DNA of 45,180 nt, taken from contig CAKZHZ010000081.1 in assembly GCA_936928855.1 (NCBI GenBank), positions 1 to 45,180 on the forward strand, read 5' to 3'. Below, in pieces: positions 7,242 to 17,659 of the stretch; the stretch's first letter is position 1, and every line of letters starts with the position of its first letter. A program made the position numbers and the translations under genes. The notes under the pieces are model-generated. The model was not told where the DNA came from and did no database searches. It saw only the letters and a program-made list of their open reading frames with translations. Source of the stretch: an uncultured Polycyclovorans sp. (GTDB lineage: Bacteria; Pseudomonadota; Gammaproteobacteria; Nevskiales; Nevskiaceae).

Positions 7242-8887
7242 TGCCCATGTCCCTCGCCGAACAGTTTCAGACGCATACCGTCGACAATCAGGCGACGCCC
7301 TTCGTCGACGTCAACCTGTATGACACCGATCTCGCCCTGCGCGAGGCCATCGTCCGCGAAGGTGGCGCCTGGGGTGAGGCCGCCCTGCGGGACTACGGCG
7401 CGGTAACCGGCGGCGAGATGATGCGCCTGGGCTTCGAAGCCAATGAGCACAAGCCGCGACTCAAGCTGTTCGATCGCTACGGCCACCGCCTGGACGAAGT
7501 CGAGTTCCATCCCGCCTACCACCGGGTCATGGCACTGGGCATGGCGCACGGTGTGCATGCGTTTGGCTGGAACCATGCGCAGTCGGGGGCGCACGTGGTG
7601 CGCGCCGGTCTCACCTTCCTGCACAACCAGGCCGAGCAGGGGACCAGCTGCCCGCTGACCATGACCTACGCTGCGGTGGCAGCGCTCAAGCACCAGCCCG
7701 ATCTGGCCGCCGACTGGCTGCCCCGGATCACCGGTACCGAGTACGACCCGAGGGTGTTGCCGGCCGCCGAGAAATCCGCCTGCACCATGGGCATGGGCAT
7801 GACCGAGAAGCAGGGCGGTTCGGATGTTCGCGCCAACTCCACGCGGGCCCTGCGCCAAACCGACGGCAGCTACGCCCTGATCGGTCACAAGTGGTTCTTC
7901 TCGGCGCCCATGTGCGACGCCTGGCTGGTGCTGGCGCAGGCCGAAGGCGGCATGACCTGCTTTCTCGCCCCGAAGATCAGTCCTGACGGCAGCCGCAACG
8001 CCATTCGCATCCAGCGCCTCAAGGACAAGCTGGGCAATTGGAGCAACGCCTCGTCCGAGGTTGAGTTCGAAGGCGCCTACGCCCAGCGCGTGGGCGATGA
8101 AGGTCGGGGTGTCGCCACCATCCTGGAAATGGTGCGACTGACGCGCCTCGACTGCATGATCGGCTCCTCCGCAATCATGCGGCAGGCGCTGGCGCAGGCG
8201 GTTCATCACTGTCGGCAGCGCAGGGCCTTCGGCAAGGCGCTGGTGGATCAGCCGCTGATGCGCAATGTGCTCGCCGACCTGGCCCTCGAAAGCGAGGCGG
8301 CGACCGCTCTCACCCTGCGCGTTGCCCGCGCCGTCGATGCCAGCGAACGCACCCCGGGCGAAGCGGCCATGGCACGGCTGGCCACCGCCGTCGGCAAGTA
8401 CTGGATCTGCAAGCGCACCCCCGCCGCCGTCAACGAGGCCCAGGAATGCCTGGGCGGCGCCGGGTACGTGGAAGAGACCCTGCTGCCCCGCCTCTACCGC
8501 GAGGCCCCGCTGAATTCGATCTGGGAGGGCAGCGGCAACATCCAGTGCCTCGACGTACTGCGCGCCATGGCGCGCGACCCCGAGACCCGCGAGGCGCTGA
8601 GCGCCGAGCTTCTGGACGCCCGTGGCGCACACCCGGACCTCGACCGGGCCATGCAGGATCTGCAGGGCGCCCTTGAGAACCACGACGACCTCGAGTTGCG
8701 CTCACGCCGCATCGTCGAACACATGGCCCTGACCCTGCAGGGTGCGCTGCTGGCGCGGGCCGGCAACGATGCCGTCACGGACGCCTTCTGCCGCAGCCGA
8801 CTGGGTGGCCATCACGGCCTCGCCTTCGGCACCCTGCCCCCCGATGCACCGCTGGTGGCGCTGATCGACCGCGCCCTGCCCGCCTGA
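7238..8887 (+). CDS. aidB: AidB-type acyl-CoA dehydrogenase family protein
   Basis: 549-residue FAD protein of the acyl-CoA dehydrogenase superfamily, matching the length and style of E. coli AidB (about 541). Telltale segments are HTVDNQATPFVDVNLY near the N-terminus, MGMTEKQGGSDVRANSTRA, LIGHKWFFSAPMCDAWLVLA, RLKDKLGNWSNASSEVEF, and PLNSIWEGSGNIQCLDVLR near the C-terminus. AidB is linked to the adaptive response to alkylating agents and binds DNA, but many homologues are metabolic; the role here is inferred from similarity only. The start lies in the ATGA overlap with the RND exporter; an ATG at 7247 (MSLAEQF) is a plausible alternative. Confidence 0.87.
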   Translation: MMPMSLAEQFQTHTVDNQATPFVDVNLYDTDLALREAIVREGGAWGEAALRDYGAVTGGEMMRLGFEANEHKPRLKLFDRYGHRLDEVEFHPAYHRVMALGMAHGVHAFGWNHAQSGAHVVRAGLTFLHNQAEQGTSCPLTMTYAAVAALKHQPDLAADWLPRITGTEYDPRVLPAAEKSACTMGMGMTEKQGGSDVRANSTRALRQTDGSYALIGHKWFFSAPMCDAWLVLAQAEGGMTCFLAPKISPDGSRNAIRIQRLKDKLGNWSNASSEVEFEGAYAQRVGDEGRGVATILEMVRLTRLDCMIGSSAIMRQALAQAVHHCRQRRAFGKALVDQPLMRNVLADLALESEAATALTLRVARAVDASERTPGEAAMARLATAVGKYWICKRTPAAVNEAQECLGGAGYVEETLLPRLYREAPLNSIWEGSGNIQCLDVLRAMARDPETREALSAELLDARGAHPDLDRAMQDLQGALENHDDLELRSRRIVEHMALTLQGALLARAGNDAVTDAFCRSRLGGHHGLAFGTLPPDAPLVALIDRALPA

Positions 8888-8906
8888 CCTCACCGAGCCC
8901 ACGCCC

Positions 8907-9785
8907 TTGGCCTTCCTGCAACTTCGCGTCGAAAGCGAACACCCCGGCTTCGTTGACGAGACCCTGATGGCTGCTGGCGCGCTGTCGGTCAGTTACCTCG
9001 ACGGCGAGGACCACCCCGTACTGGAACCGCTGCCGGGCGAAACCCCGCTGTGGCCGAACACGGTGGTGCTGGGGCTGTTCCCCGACGGCCATGATGCCGC
9101 GCCCACCCTCGCGCTCCTGCGCGCGCTGGTGCCGGACGGGGACCGGCTGCGGGTCAGCAGTGGTCTGGTCGAAGACCAGGACTGGGTACGTGCCTGGCTG
9201 GAACACTGGCAGCCGCTGCGCTTTGGACAGCGTCTGTGGGTGACGCCCGCAGAGAAGCGCCAGCAGATCGACGCCGCCGACGCGGTGGTGATGACCCTCG
9301 ACCCCGGCCTCGCCTTCGGCACCGGCACCCATCCCACCACCGCCCTGTGCCTGGAATGGCTGGAAGGCCAGCCCCTGCAGGGTTGCACCGTGCTCGACTA
9401 CGGCTGTGGTTCCGGCATCCTCGCCATCGCCGCCCTGCTGCTGGGCGCGCGCCACGCGGTCTGCGTCGATATCGACCCGCAGGCGCTATTGGCCACCCGG
9501 CAGAATGCGGCCACCAATGGGGTCGCCGATCGCATCGAGACCTGTTTGCCGCAGGACTTCCAACCCACTCAGTACGACCGGGTGCTTGCCAACATCCTGT
9601 CCGGACCCCTGGTCCAGCTGGCGCCACGACTCGGCACCTGTCTGGCCGACCACGGCCGGCTGGTGCTGGCCGGATTGCTGGAACGCCAGGCCGCAGAGGT
9701 GCGTACGGCCTACGCTGCATTCCTGGATTTCGAACCCGACGGTGAACGCGAGGGCTGGACCCGCATCGCCGGACGCCGCCGCTGA
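8907..9785 (+). CDS. prmA: Ribosomal protein L11 methyltransferase PrmA
   Basis: S-adenosylmethionine-dependent enzyme that trimethylates lysines and the N-terminus of ribosomal protein L11; 292 residues, the usual size. The N-terminal recognition domain begins MAFLQLRVES, close to the family's LQL pattern, which supports the TTG at 8907 as start although no clear SD is seen. The Rossmann domain has FGTGTHPTTALCLEWL, the SAM-binding VLDYGCGSGILAIAA with acidic VDIDPQA, and the catalytic-loop region ANILSGPL. It sits 19 bases after the AidB-like gene and 17 before the next gene, so it is probably cotranscribed with both. Confidence 0.95.
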   Translation: MAFLQLRVESEHPGFVDETLMAAGALSVSYLDGEDHPVLEPLPGETPLWPNTVVLGLFPDGHDAAPTLALLRALVPDGDRLRVSSGLVEDQDWVRAWLEHWQPLRFGQRLWVTPAEKRQQIDAADAVVMTLDPGLAFGTGTHPTTALCLEWLEGQPLQGCTVLDYGCGSGILAIAALLLGARHAVCVDIDPQALLATRQNAATNGVADRIETCLPQDFQPTQYDRVLANILSGPLVQLAPRLGTCLADHGRLVLAGLLERQAAEVRTAYAAFLDFEPDGEREGWTRIAGRRR

Positions 9786-9802
9786 ACGACTGGAGGGACG
9801 GC

Positions 9803-10882
9803 ATGTTCACCCGACTGACGTATTTCGATCACTGCCGGAACACCGCGCGCCCGCAGGACGCCATTGACCGAATCCGGACCGCCGCAGAAGGCTTTCGCCG
9901 AGACTTTATGGCCGGTGGCCAGGTGCGGGGATACCGCTCCATGGAGCTGGTGCGGGTGCCCTACCCCAGCAAGTACGCCTACCTCAATGGCTTTGCCTGG
10001 CTGCCGCCGTTCGTGCAGCTCTGCAACCGGGTGTTCATCATCCAGTTCGACAGCGCCGAGGGCCGCAAGACCCTGCTGGCCGGGCCGTCCGACTGGGAGC
10101 ACCAGCGGTCCACGCCGTTCTTCGCCCGACTCGACGCCCGCATGGGGCCGCTGGCCGGCCTCGGCGAACAGCTGATGGTGCGCAAGACCCGGACCGTGCT
10201 GCAGGCACTGGCCGAGGCAGGCCTGCAACCGGAAGACGTCGACTACATCACCTACGACCACCTGCACACCCAGAACCTCACCCGTTGGCTGGGCGCCCAC
10301 GGGCAACCAGCACTGCTGCCGAATGCGCGGCTGCTGGTGATGCGCGAGGAGTGGGAATCGGCCCAGGGGCTGGTGCCGTGGCAGGCCCAGTGGTACTGCC
10401 CCGGGGGCACAGCCGGAATTCCGGCGGACCGGGTCATCCTGCTCGATCACGATGTCCAGCTCGGCGCCGGTTTGGCGCTGGTGAGAACCCGCGGCCATAC
10501 CCTGGGCAATCACTCCATCGTCGCCCACACACCTGACGGCGTGCTGGTGACCAGTGAGAATGGCGTCAGCCTGGATGCCTACGCGCCCGAGCACTCGCGG
10601 GTGCGCGGCGTCGCCGCCTACGCACGCGAAACCGGCTCCGAGGTGATCCTCAACGGCAACACGCTGGAATACGGTGTCGACCAGTACCTGTCGATGATCC
10701 AGGAGAAAGCGATGGCCGGCCCTTCACCACACGACCCGCGCTTTCCCAACGTGGTGCCGTCCTCGGAGACCGTTCCGTTCTGGCTCAGCCCGGGCACCGC
10801 GCCGACCGCCCAGGTCGGCGAGCGTCAGTATGGTCGCCTGCAACGGCCGGACCACCGCTCCGCCCTGTCACAGGCCGCCTGA
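9803..10882 (+). CDS. Divergent metallo-beta-lactamase-fold protein of unknown substrate
   Basis: 359 residues; the ATG at 9803 has GGAGGG five to six bases upstream. The middle of the protein follows an MBL-fold plan. VDYITYDHLHTQ (Asp152, His153, His155) stands where HxHxDH normally occurs, TRGHTLGNHSI (His232) matches the PGHTPG strand, and SENGVSLDAY (Asp258) plus His264 follow. The canonical Asp-His of HxHxDH is replaced by Thr-Gln, so metal coordination must be reduced or altered. A 130-residue N-terminal region with many aromatics (YFDHCRN, YLNGFAWLPPF) precedes the fold and is unfamiliar. Last gene of the plus-strand run; eight bases separate its stop from the convergent tetR gene. 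Function not recognised. Confidence 0.7.
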   Translation: MFTRLTYFDHCRNTARPQDAIDRIRTAAEGFRRDFMAGGQVRGYRSMELVRVPYPSKYAYLNGFAWLPPFVQLCNRVFIIQFDSAEGRKTLLAGPSDWEHQRSTPFFARLDARMGPLAGLGEQLMVRKTRTVLQALAEAGLQPEDVDYITYDHLHTQNLTRWLGAHGQPALLPNARLLVMREEWESAQGLVPWQAQWYCPGGTAGIPADRVILLDHDVQLGAGLALVRTRGHTLGNHSIVAHTPDGVLVTSENGVSLDAYAPEHSRVRGVAAYARETGSEVILNGNTLEYGVDQYLSMIQEKAMAGPSPHDPRFPNVVPSSETVPFWLSPGTAPTAQVGERQYGRLQRPDHRSALSQAA

Positions 10883-10890
10883 GGCATTGC

Positions 10891-11535
10891 TCAGGCGGGC
10901 ACCGGCTTGGCAATGGCCCGCCACAGCATCTCGAACAGCACGTTGGCCTGCCCGGTGAGCGGCTCCTTCTGCCCCCGGTGAATATGCATCTGCACCAAGC
11001 GGCCCATCACGCCCATGATGATGTCGAGCAGGTATTTCTCCTCCACCTCGTCATTGAGAATCCCGCGTGAGCGCCCTTCGCCCAATACCTTGAGGAAGGT
11101 GCCGAACAGGACCGGGTTCTGGTAGTGCTCCTGCTTGCGCCAAGTGTTCACGTAGACGCTGGACATGATGATCTGGGCCACCTTCGGATTGCGGTCGAAG
11201 AAGTCCAGATTGACCCAGAACACCTTGCGCAACCGTTCCTTGAAGTCCTCGATGCCCTGCAGATGATCGATCATCCGCGACGCCAGCTGCCCCAGCCAGG
11301 TATCAAGACTGGAAAAAAGTAGGGCTTCCTTGCTCCCGTAATACTTGTAGATTGTCTGCAACGAGACATTGGCGGCGCGTGCGATCTCGATCAGCCCGAC
11401 GCGGTGGAACTCACGCTCGGAAAAGATATCCAGCACGGCGTGCTCGATACGGGCACGGGTTTGCGGATCGAGCCGGCGCCGCTCCGAGGCAGCGCTCTGC
11501 GCTTCCGATTCAGTCTTTTTGATCTGCTTTCGCAT
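10891..11535 (-). CDS. TetR/AcrR-family transcriptional regulator, likely of fatty-acid degradation
   Basis: 214 residues. The N-terminal helix-turn-helix spans about residues 22-72, with DIFSEREFHRVGLIEIARAA and NVSLQTIYKYYGSKEALLF, the TetR recognition-helix pattern. The C-terminal ligand-binding domain is all-helical. It is transcribed away from the thiolase-fadJ genes, with 187 bases between starts that contain a perfect palindrome (11681-11697). By analogy with PsrA/FadR-type TetR repressors it probably senses acyl-CoA or fatty acid and represses beta-oxidation genes and itself. That is inference from context; the ligand is not readable. AGGGA lies about ten bases before the ATG. Confidence 0.9.
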   Translation of the reverse strand: MRKQIKKTESEAQSAASERRRLDPQTRARIEHAVLDIFSEREFHRVGLIEIARAANVSLQTIYKYYGSKEALLFSSLDTWLGQLASRMIDHLQGIEDFKERLRKVFWVNLDFFDRNPKVAQIIMSSVYVNTWRKQEHYQNPVLFGTFLKVLGEGRSRGILNDEVEEKYLLDIIMGVMGRLVQMHIHRGQKEPLTGQANVLFEMLWRAIAKPVPA

Positions 11536-11596
11536 CTTTGGAAATCCCTGTTACTGAACCACCGAACATCATCGGCTCACGATTGACCCATCGTAG

Positions 11597-11615
11597 TGCT
11601 CGATAATATGCTCGA
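11597..11615. repeat. Direct repeat TGCTCGA, 12-base period, in the tetR-thiolase intergenic region
   Basis: Two copies of TGCTCGA (11597-11603 and 11609-11615) separated by TAATA, on the tetR side of the divergent region. On the minus strand a TATTAT that could serve as the tetR -10 overlaps them. A further short inverted repeat, GGGCAT-GG-ATGCCC, is at 11643-11656. Either could be a regulator site; only their presence is certain. Confidence 0.35.
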
Positions 11616-11680
11616 ACGGCTTTGACCTTCCAAGGCGTCCCAGGGCATGGATGCCCGGGAAACCCATCACCCCCAAAGCG

Positions 11681-11697
11681 TAAGGTAATTTACCTTA
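11681..11697. promoter_or_regulatory. Palindromic operator candidate for the beta-oxidation TetR regulator
   Basis: TAAGGTAA-T-TTACCTTA is a perfect 17-base palindrome, 25 bases before the thiolase ATG and in the only gap shared with the divergent tetR gene. It differs from the PsrA box (GAAAC-type half sites) and from E. coli FadR sites. No second exact copy was noticed upstream of fadE. Site function is inference from position and symmetry. Confidence 0.6.
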
Positions 11698-11722
11698 CCT
11701 TTACAACGGATCCGAGAAACTC

Positions 11723-12928
11723 ATGACCGAAGCGTATATTTACGACGCCGTGCGGACGCCGCGCGGCAAGGGCAAGAAGGACGGCAGCCTGCACCAGGTA
11801 ACGCCGATCCATCTCGTGGCGAACCTGCTGTGGGCGCTGGAGGAGCGCAATGGGCTGGACACCTCCCTGGTGGACGACCTGGTGCTCGGCTGCGTCACCC
11901 CCGTGGGCGAACAGGGCGCCGATATTGCCCGTGTGGCGGCGATCTACGCCAACTGGGCCGAGACCGTCGCCGGTGTCACCCAGTCCCGCTTCTGCGCCTC
12001 CGGCCTGGAGTCGGTCAATCTGGCCGCGATGAAGGTCATGTCCGGCTTCGAGGACCTGGTGGTCGCGGGCGGCGTTGAAAGCATGTCACGCTGGGCCATG
12101 GGCTCCGATGGTGGCGCCTGGGCGATGGACCCCCGCGTCAACCAGTCCACCGGCTTCGCACCGCAGGGTGTGGGCGCCGATACCATCGCCACGCTCGAAG
12201 GCTTCTCGCGTCAGGACGTGGATCAGTTCGCCATCAACTCGCAACGCAAGGCCGCCGCCGCACGCGAGAAGGGCTACTTCAACAAGTCGCTGGTGCCGGT
12301 GAAGGACATCAACGGCATGACCGTGCTTGACCACGACGAGTACATCCGCGCCGACGCCAGCCTGGAAGGCCTGAGCGGCCTCAAGCCCAGCTTCGAACAG
12401 ATGGGCCTGATGGGCTTTGATGCCACCGTGCTGCGCAAGTACACGACGCTGGAAAAGATCAACCACGTCCACCATGCCGGCAACAGCTCGGGCATCGTCG
12501 ACGGCGCCGGCCTGATGTTGATCGGCAACAAGAAGATGGGCCGCAAGCTGGGCCTGAAGCCGCGTGCACGCATCCGCCAGACCGCCGTGATCGGCTCGGA
12601 GCCGACCATCATGCTGACCGGCATCGGCCCGGCCTCGAAGAAAGCGCTGGGCAAAGCCAAGATGAGCGCCCAGGACATTGACCTGTTCGAGATCAACGAA
12701 GCCTTCGCCGCCGTGGTGATGCGCGCGCAGCGCGACCTCGACATCGACCCTGCCAAGGTCAACGTCAATGGCGGCTCGATCGCCCTGGGGCACCCGCTGG
12801 GCGCCACCGGATGCATCATTCTCGGCACCCTGCTCGATGAGCTGGAGCGTCAGGACAAGCAAACCGGTCTCGCCTCGCTGTGCGTCGGCGCCGGCATGGG
12901 CATCGCCACCATCATCGAACGCGTCTGA
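11723..12928 (+). CDS. Acetyl-CoA acyltransferase (thiolase) of beta-oxidation
   Basis: 401-residue thiolase that cleaves 3-ketoacyl-CoA with CoA to release acetyl-CoA. All catalytic elements are present: nucleophile Cys91 in SRFCASGLESVN, ENEAF-type loop EINEAFAAV (about 322-330), His356 in GGSIALGHPLGATG, and Cys386 in LCVGAGMG. Coupling with fadJ 74 bases downstream makes it the FadA/FadI-type partner of the trifunctional system rather than a biosynthetic acetoacetyl-CoA thiolase, though sequence alone cannot settle chain-length preference. The upstream palindrome and divergent TetR gene suggest repression in the absence of fatty acids. Confidence 0.93.
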   Translation: MTEAYIYDAVRTPRGKGKKDGSLHQVTPIHLVANLLWALEERNGLDTSLVDDLVLGCVTPVGEQGADIARVAAIYANWAETVAGVTQSRFCASGLESVNLAAMKVMSGFEDLVVAGGVESMSRWAMGSDGGAWAMDPRVNQSTGFAPQGVGADTIATLEGFSRQDVDQFAINSQRKAAAAREKGYFNKSLVPVKDINGMTVLDHDEYIRADASLEGLSGLKPSFEQMGLMGFDATVLRKYTTLEKINHVHHAGNSSGIVDGAGLMLIGNKKMGRKLGLKPRARIRQTAVIGSEPTIMLTGIGPASKKALGKAKMSAQDIDLFEINEAFAAVVMRAQRDLDIDPAKVNVNGGSIALGHPLGATGCIILGTLLDELERQDKQTGLASLCVGAGMGIATIIERV

Positions 12929-13002
12929 GGGCCCGCGCCCCGCCCGGTCACCCGGCGGCAGGGGCATCGCAACCCTCCACGCTACAGAACAGGACAGTCA
13001 CT

Positions 13003-15138
<2,136 letters not shown>

Positions 15139-15156
15139 CCGCCTGCCGCACCGAAG

Positions 15157-15190
15157 AACAGAAACGCCCGCGAAAGCGGGCGTTTCTGTT
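15157..15190 (+). terminator. Intrinsic terminator after the thiolase-fadJ operon
   Basis: A perfect 15-bp stem (AACAGAAACGCCCGC / GCGGGCGTTTCTGTT) with a GAAA tetraloop, 19 bases after the fadJ stop. The descending arm ends in a T-rich run (TTTCTGTTT). It should end the thiolase-fadJ transcript and separate it from fadE. Confidence 0.88.
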
Positions 15191-15263
15191 TGGAACTTCC
15201 CCCAACGACGCGCAACGTCCCACCAGAGTTCAACACCGGCCGTCCCGCGAACAGATGACCGTT

Positions 15264-15314
15264 TTGCATCCCTTGTTGCACTGCGGTATGAGTGAGAAAG
15301 TCAAATCACTTTCT
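15264..15314 (+). promoter_or_regulatory. Candidate fadE promoter with adjacent inverted repeat
   Basis: TTGCAT (15264-15269), 17 bases, TATGAG (15287-15292) is a weak sigma-70-like pair. Directly downstream is AGAAAGT-N6-ACTTTCT (15295-15314), a perfect 7-base inverted repeat. It ends right at the Shine-Dalgarno GGAGGG (15315-15320) of fadE. It could be an operator over the start site or an RNA hairpin near the ribosome site. Its sequence differs from the palindrome before the thiolase. Confidence 0.35.
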
Positions 15315-15328
15315 GGAGGGCCCCGCCC

Positions 15329-17611
15329 ATGTTTGCCACCCTGATGAACTGGATGAAGGCGCAGAAGATGCTGCCCCGCATTTCCGATACCGAGCGCCAG
15401 GCGCTGGAAGCCGGAACGGTCTGGATCGATGGCGAGTACTTCCGCGGCAACCCCGACTTCGGCCGCATGCTGACCAGCCCCTACGGCGGACTCACCGACG
15501 AGGAACGCGCGTTCCTCGACGGCCCGGTGGAAACCCTGCTGCGCATGATCGACGCCTACCAGATCAGCCGTAGCCGTCGGATTCCCGATGAGGTGATCGA
15601 GTTCATCAAGCGGGAAGGCTTCATGAGCTTCCTGATCCCGCGCGAGTACGGCGGCAAGCAGTTTTCCACGCTCGCGATCAGCACCATCCTGGCCAAGATC
15701 GGCGCGGTCAATTCCGCGGTGGGCACGCTGGTGGTGATCCCCAACTCCCTCGGCGCCGCCGAGTTGATCAAACACTACGGCACCGAGGCGCAGAAAACCG
15801 GCTATCTGCCCAAGCTCGCCAACGGCGAATACGTTCCCTGCTTCGGCCTCACCGAGCCCACTGCAGGCTCGGATGCCGCCAGCATCAAGGCCGAGGGCGA
15901 GGTGTTCCGCGACGGTGACACTGTCCGCATCCGGCTGAACTTCCGCAAGCGCTACATCACCCTGGCACCGATCGCCAACCTCGCCACGATCGCCTGTGCC
16001 CTGCACGACCCCGACGACCTGCTCGGCAAGGGTGAATATCCGGGGATCACCTGCGTTCTGGTGGAGCGCGGCACACCGGGGTTCGAGAATGGGGACCATC
16101 ACCTTCCCATCGGCGACGCCTTCTACAACGGTCCGCTGGTGGGCCGTGACGTGGTCGTGCCCGCCGACAACATCATCGGCGGCCCGGAAAAAGCCGGTCA
16201 GGGCTGGCGCATGCTGATGGAGCAGCTGGCCGGCGGCCGCGCCATCTCCCTGCCCGCTGGTGCCGTCGGCGGCGCCCGCATGCTGTCGGCGGTGACCGGT
16301 CCCTACTCGATGATCCGACAGCAGTTCGGCATCTCCATCGGGCGCATGGAGGGCATTGAGGACAAGGTCGGCCGCATCGCCGCCCTCAGCTATCTCATGG
16401 AGGGCGCGCGTATTCACGCCTGTTCCGCCATCGACGCTGGTGAGCAGCCGCCCGTGGTGTCGGCGGTACTCAAGGCCTACACCACCGAGCTGTCGCGCCA
16501 GCTCATTATCGACGGCATGGATGTGTTTGCCGGCGCCGGGGTCATGCAGGGCCCCAACAATATCGTGGGCAATGCCTACACCAGCGCACCGGTGGGGGTC
16601 ACCGTCGAGGGCGCCAACATCATGACCCGCACGCTCATCATCTTTGGTCAGGGCGCCACCCGCTGCCATCCCTACGCGCTCAAGGTGGTCAACGCGGTGG
16701 AGCAGGACGACGCCGCCGCATTCCGCGAAAACCTGCTGGGGTGGATCCGCCACTTCTTCATCAACATGGGGCGCAGCCTGGTGCGCGGCGTCACGCGCGG
16801 CTGGACGGTGAAGGTTCCCGACGTGCATCCGCAGACCCGCCGCTACTACCGGCGCCTGGGCTGGTCCGCCAGCCGCTTCGCGCTGCTGACCGATCTCGCC
16901 ATGTTCGCCATTGGCGGCAAGCTCAAGGCCCGCGGCGCGCTGACCGGCCGCTACGCCGACGCCCTGGCGTGGATGGTGCTGGCCACCAGCGCCCTGCGCC
17001 GGTTCGAAGCCGAAGGCGCCCGCCGCGAGGACCTGCCCCTGCTGCACTATGCGGTGCAATACGCGATGGCCGAGGTGCAACGCGCCTTCGAAGGCATCGT
17101 CGCCAATTTCGACGGCATCCTTGGCATGGCCATGCGCGGCCTCACCGGGTGGTGGATCCGGGTCAACCCGGTGGGCAGCCTGCCCGATGACCACCTCGCC
17201 CACCGTGCCGCCCTCACCATTCAGAGCGACGGTGAGCAGTATCGGCGGCTGCATGCCGATGTCTTCACTCCGGAGGCGGACCGTGAGGGCGCCGGACGGC
17301 TGCTCGACAGCTTCCGCCAGCTCAGTGCCGTTCAGCCGATCCTGAACAAGATTGCGGTCGCACAGCGTCAGCGCAAGCTGCCGCGCGAGGCGGTCGAATC
17401 AGTGATCGATCAGGCCCGCGAACACCACGTCATCAGCGAAGCCGAGGCGGAGGCGCTGGCAGCGGCGCTGGCGGCACGGCGGGCCGTCATCGAGGTCGAC
17501 GTCTTCACGCCGTCCCAGTACTTTGATGATGACAAGGGCCGCGACGGCATCTACCACGGCGCTCCCCCCGAGTCGGCCCCCACCACCGACAAGGACCGCA
17601 AGGCCGCCTGA
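15329..17611 (+). CDS. fadE: Acyl-CoA dehydrogenase FadE (long form with C-terminal DUF1974)
   Basis: FAD enzyme for the first step of beta-oxidation, making trans-2-enoyl-CoA. 760 residues, near the 800-residue FadE class and twice the length of ordinary acyl-CoA dehydrogenases. The dehydrogenase core is clear: FLIPREYGGKQFSTLAIS, CFGLTEPTAGSDAASIKAEG (about 170-190), WRMLMEQLAGGRAISLPAGA, and GMDVFAGAGVMQGPNNIVGN. The C-terminal roughly 280 residues are the DUF1974-type helical extension, with RRFEAEGARREDLPLLHYAV and a membrane-associated look. It has its own SD (GGAGGG) and probably its own promoter after the terminator, making it a separate unit of the same regulon as thiolase-fadJ. Confidence 0.94.
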   Translation: MFATLMNWMKAQKMLPRISDTERQALEAGTVWIDGEYFRGNPDFGRMLTSPYGGLTDEERAFLDGPVETLLRMIDAYQISRSRRIPDEVIEFIKREGFMSFLIPREYGGKQFSTLAISTILAKIGAVNSAVGTLVVIPNSLGAAELIKHYGTEAQKTGYLPKLANGEYVPCFGLTEPTAGSDAASIKAEGEVFRDGDTVRIRLNFRKRYITLAPIANLATIACALHDPDDLLGKGEYPGITCVLVERGTPGFENGDHHLPIGDAFYNGPLVGRDVVVPADNIIGGPEKAGQGWRMLMEQLAGGRAISLPAGAVGGARMLSAVTGPYSMIRQQFGISIGRMEGIEDKVGRIAALSYLMEGARIHACSAIDAGEQPPVVSAVLKAYTTELSRQLIIDGMDVFAGAGVMQGPNNIVGNAYTSAPVGVTVEGANIMTRTLIIFGQGATRCHPYALKVVNAVEQDDAAAFRENLLGWIRHFFINMGRSLVRGVTRGWTVKVPDVHPQTRRYYRRLGWSASRFALLTDLAMFAIGGKLKARGALTGRYADALAWMVLATSALRRFEAEGARREDLPLLHYAVQYAMAEVQRAFEGIVANFDGILGMAMRGLTGWWIRVNPVGSLPDDHLAHRAALTIQSDGEQYRRLHADVFTPEADREGAGRLLDSFRQLSAVQPILNKIAVAQRQRKLPREAVESVIDQAREHHVISEAEAEALAAALAARRAVIEVDVFTPSQYFDDDKGRDGIYHGAPPESAPTTDKDRKAA

Positions 17612-17620
17612 GAACACGGT

Positions 17621-17655
17621 CCTGCCGCACCGCTCCCGAGGGTCGGTGCGGCAGG
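17621..17655. terminator. Hairpin between convergent fadE and TerB-like gene
   Basis: CCTGCCGCACCG and CGGTGCGGCAGG form a perfect 12-bp stem around an 11-base loop that can pair further. It sits just after the fadE stop and a few bases from the convergent gene's stop (17660). No T run flanks it on either strand, so efficient intrinsic termination is uncertain. Confidence 0.5.
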
Positions 17656-17659
17656 TCGA

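Noticed and set aside
11643..11656. GGGCAT-GG-ATGCCC as the main TetR operator
   Set aside because: Shorter arms than the 11681-11697 palindrome and farther from the thiolase start; kept only as a note.
15230..17254. 674-codon open frame opposite fadE
   Set aside because: Shadow of fadE; it also runs through the fadE promoter and leader region and shows no known motif.
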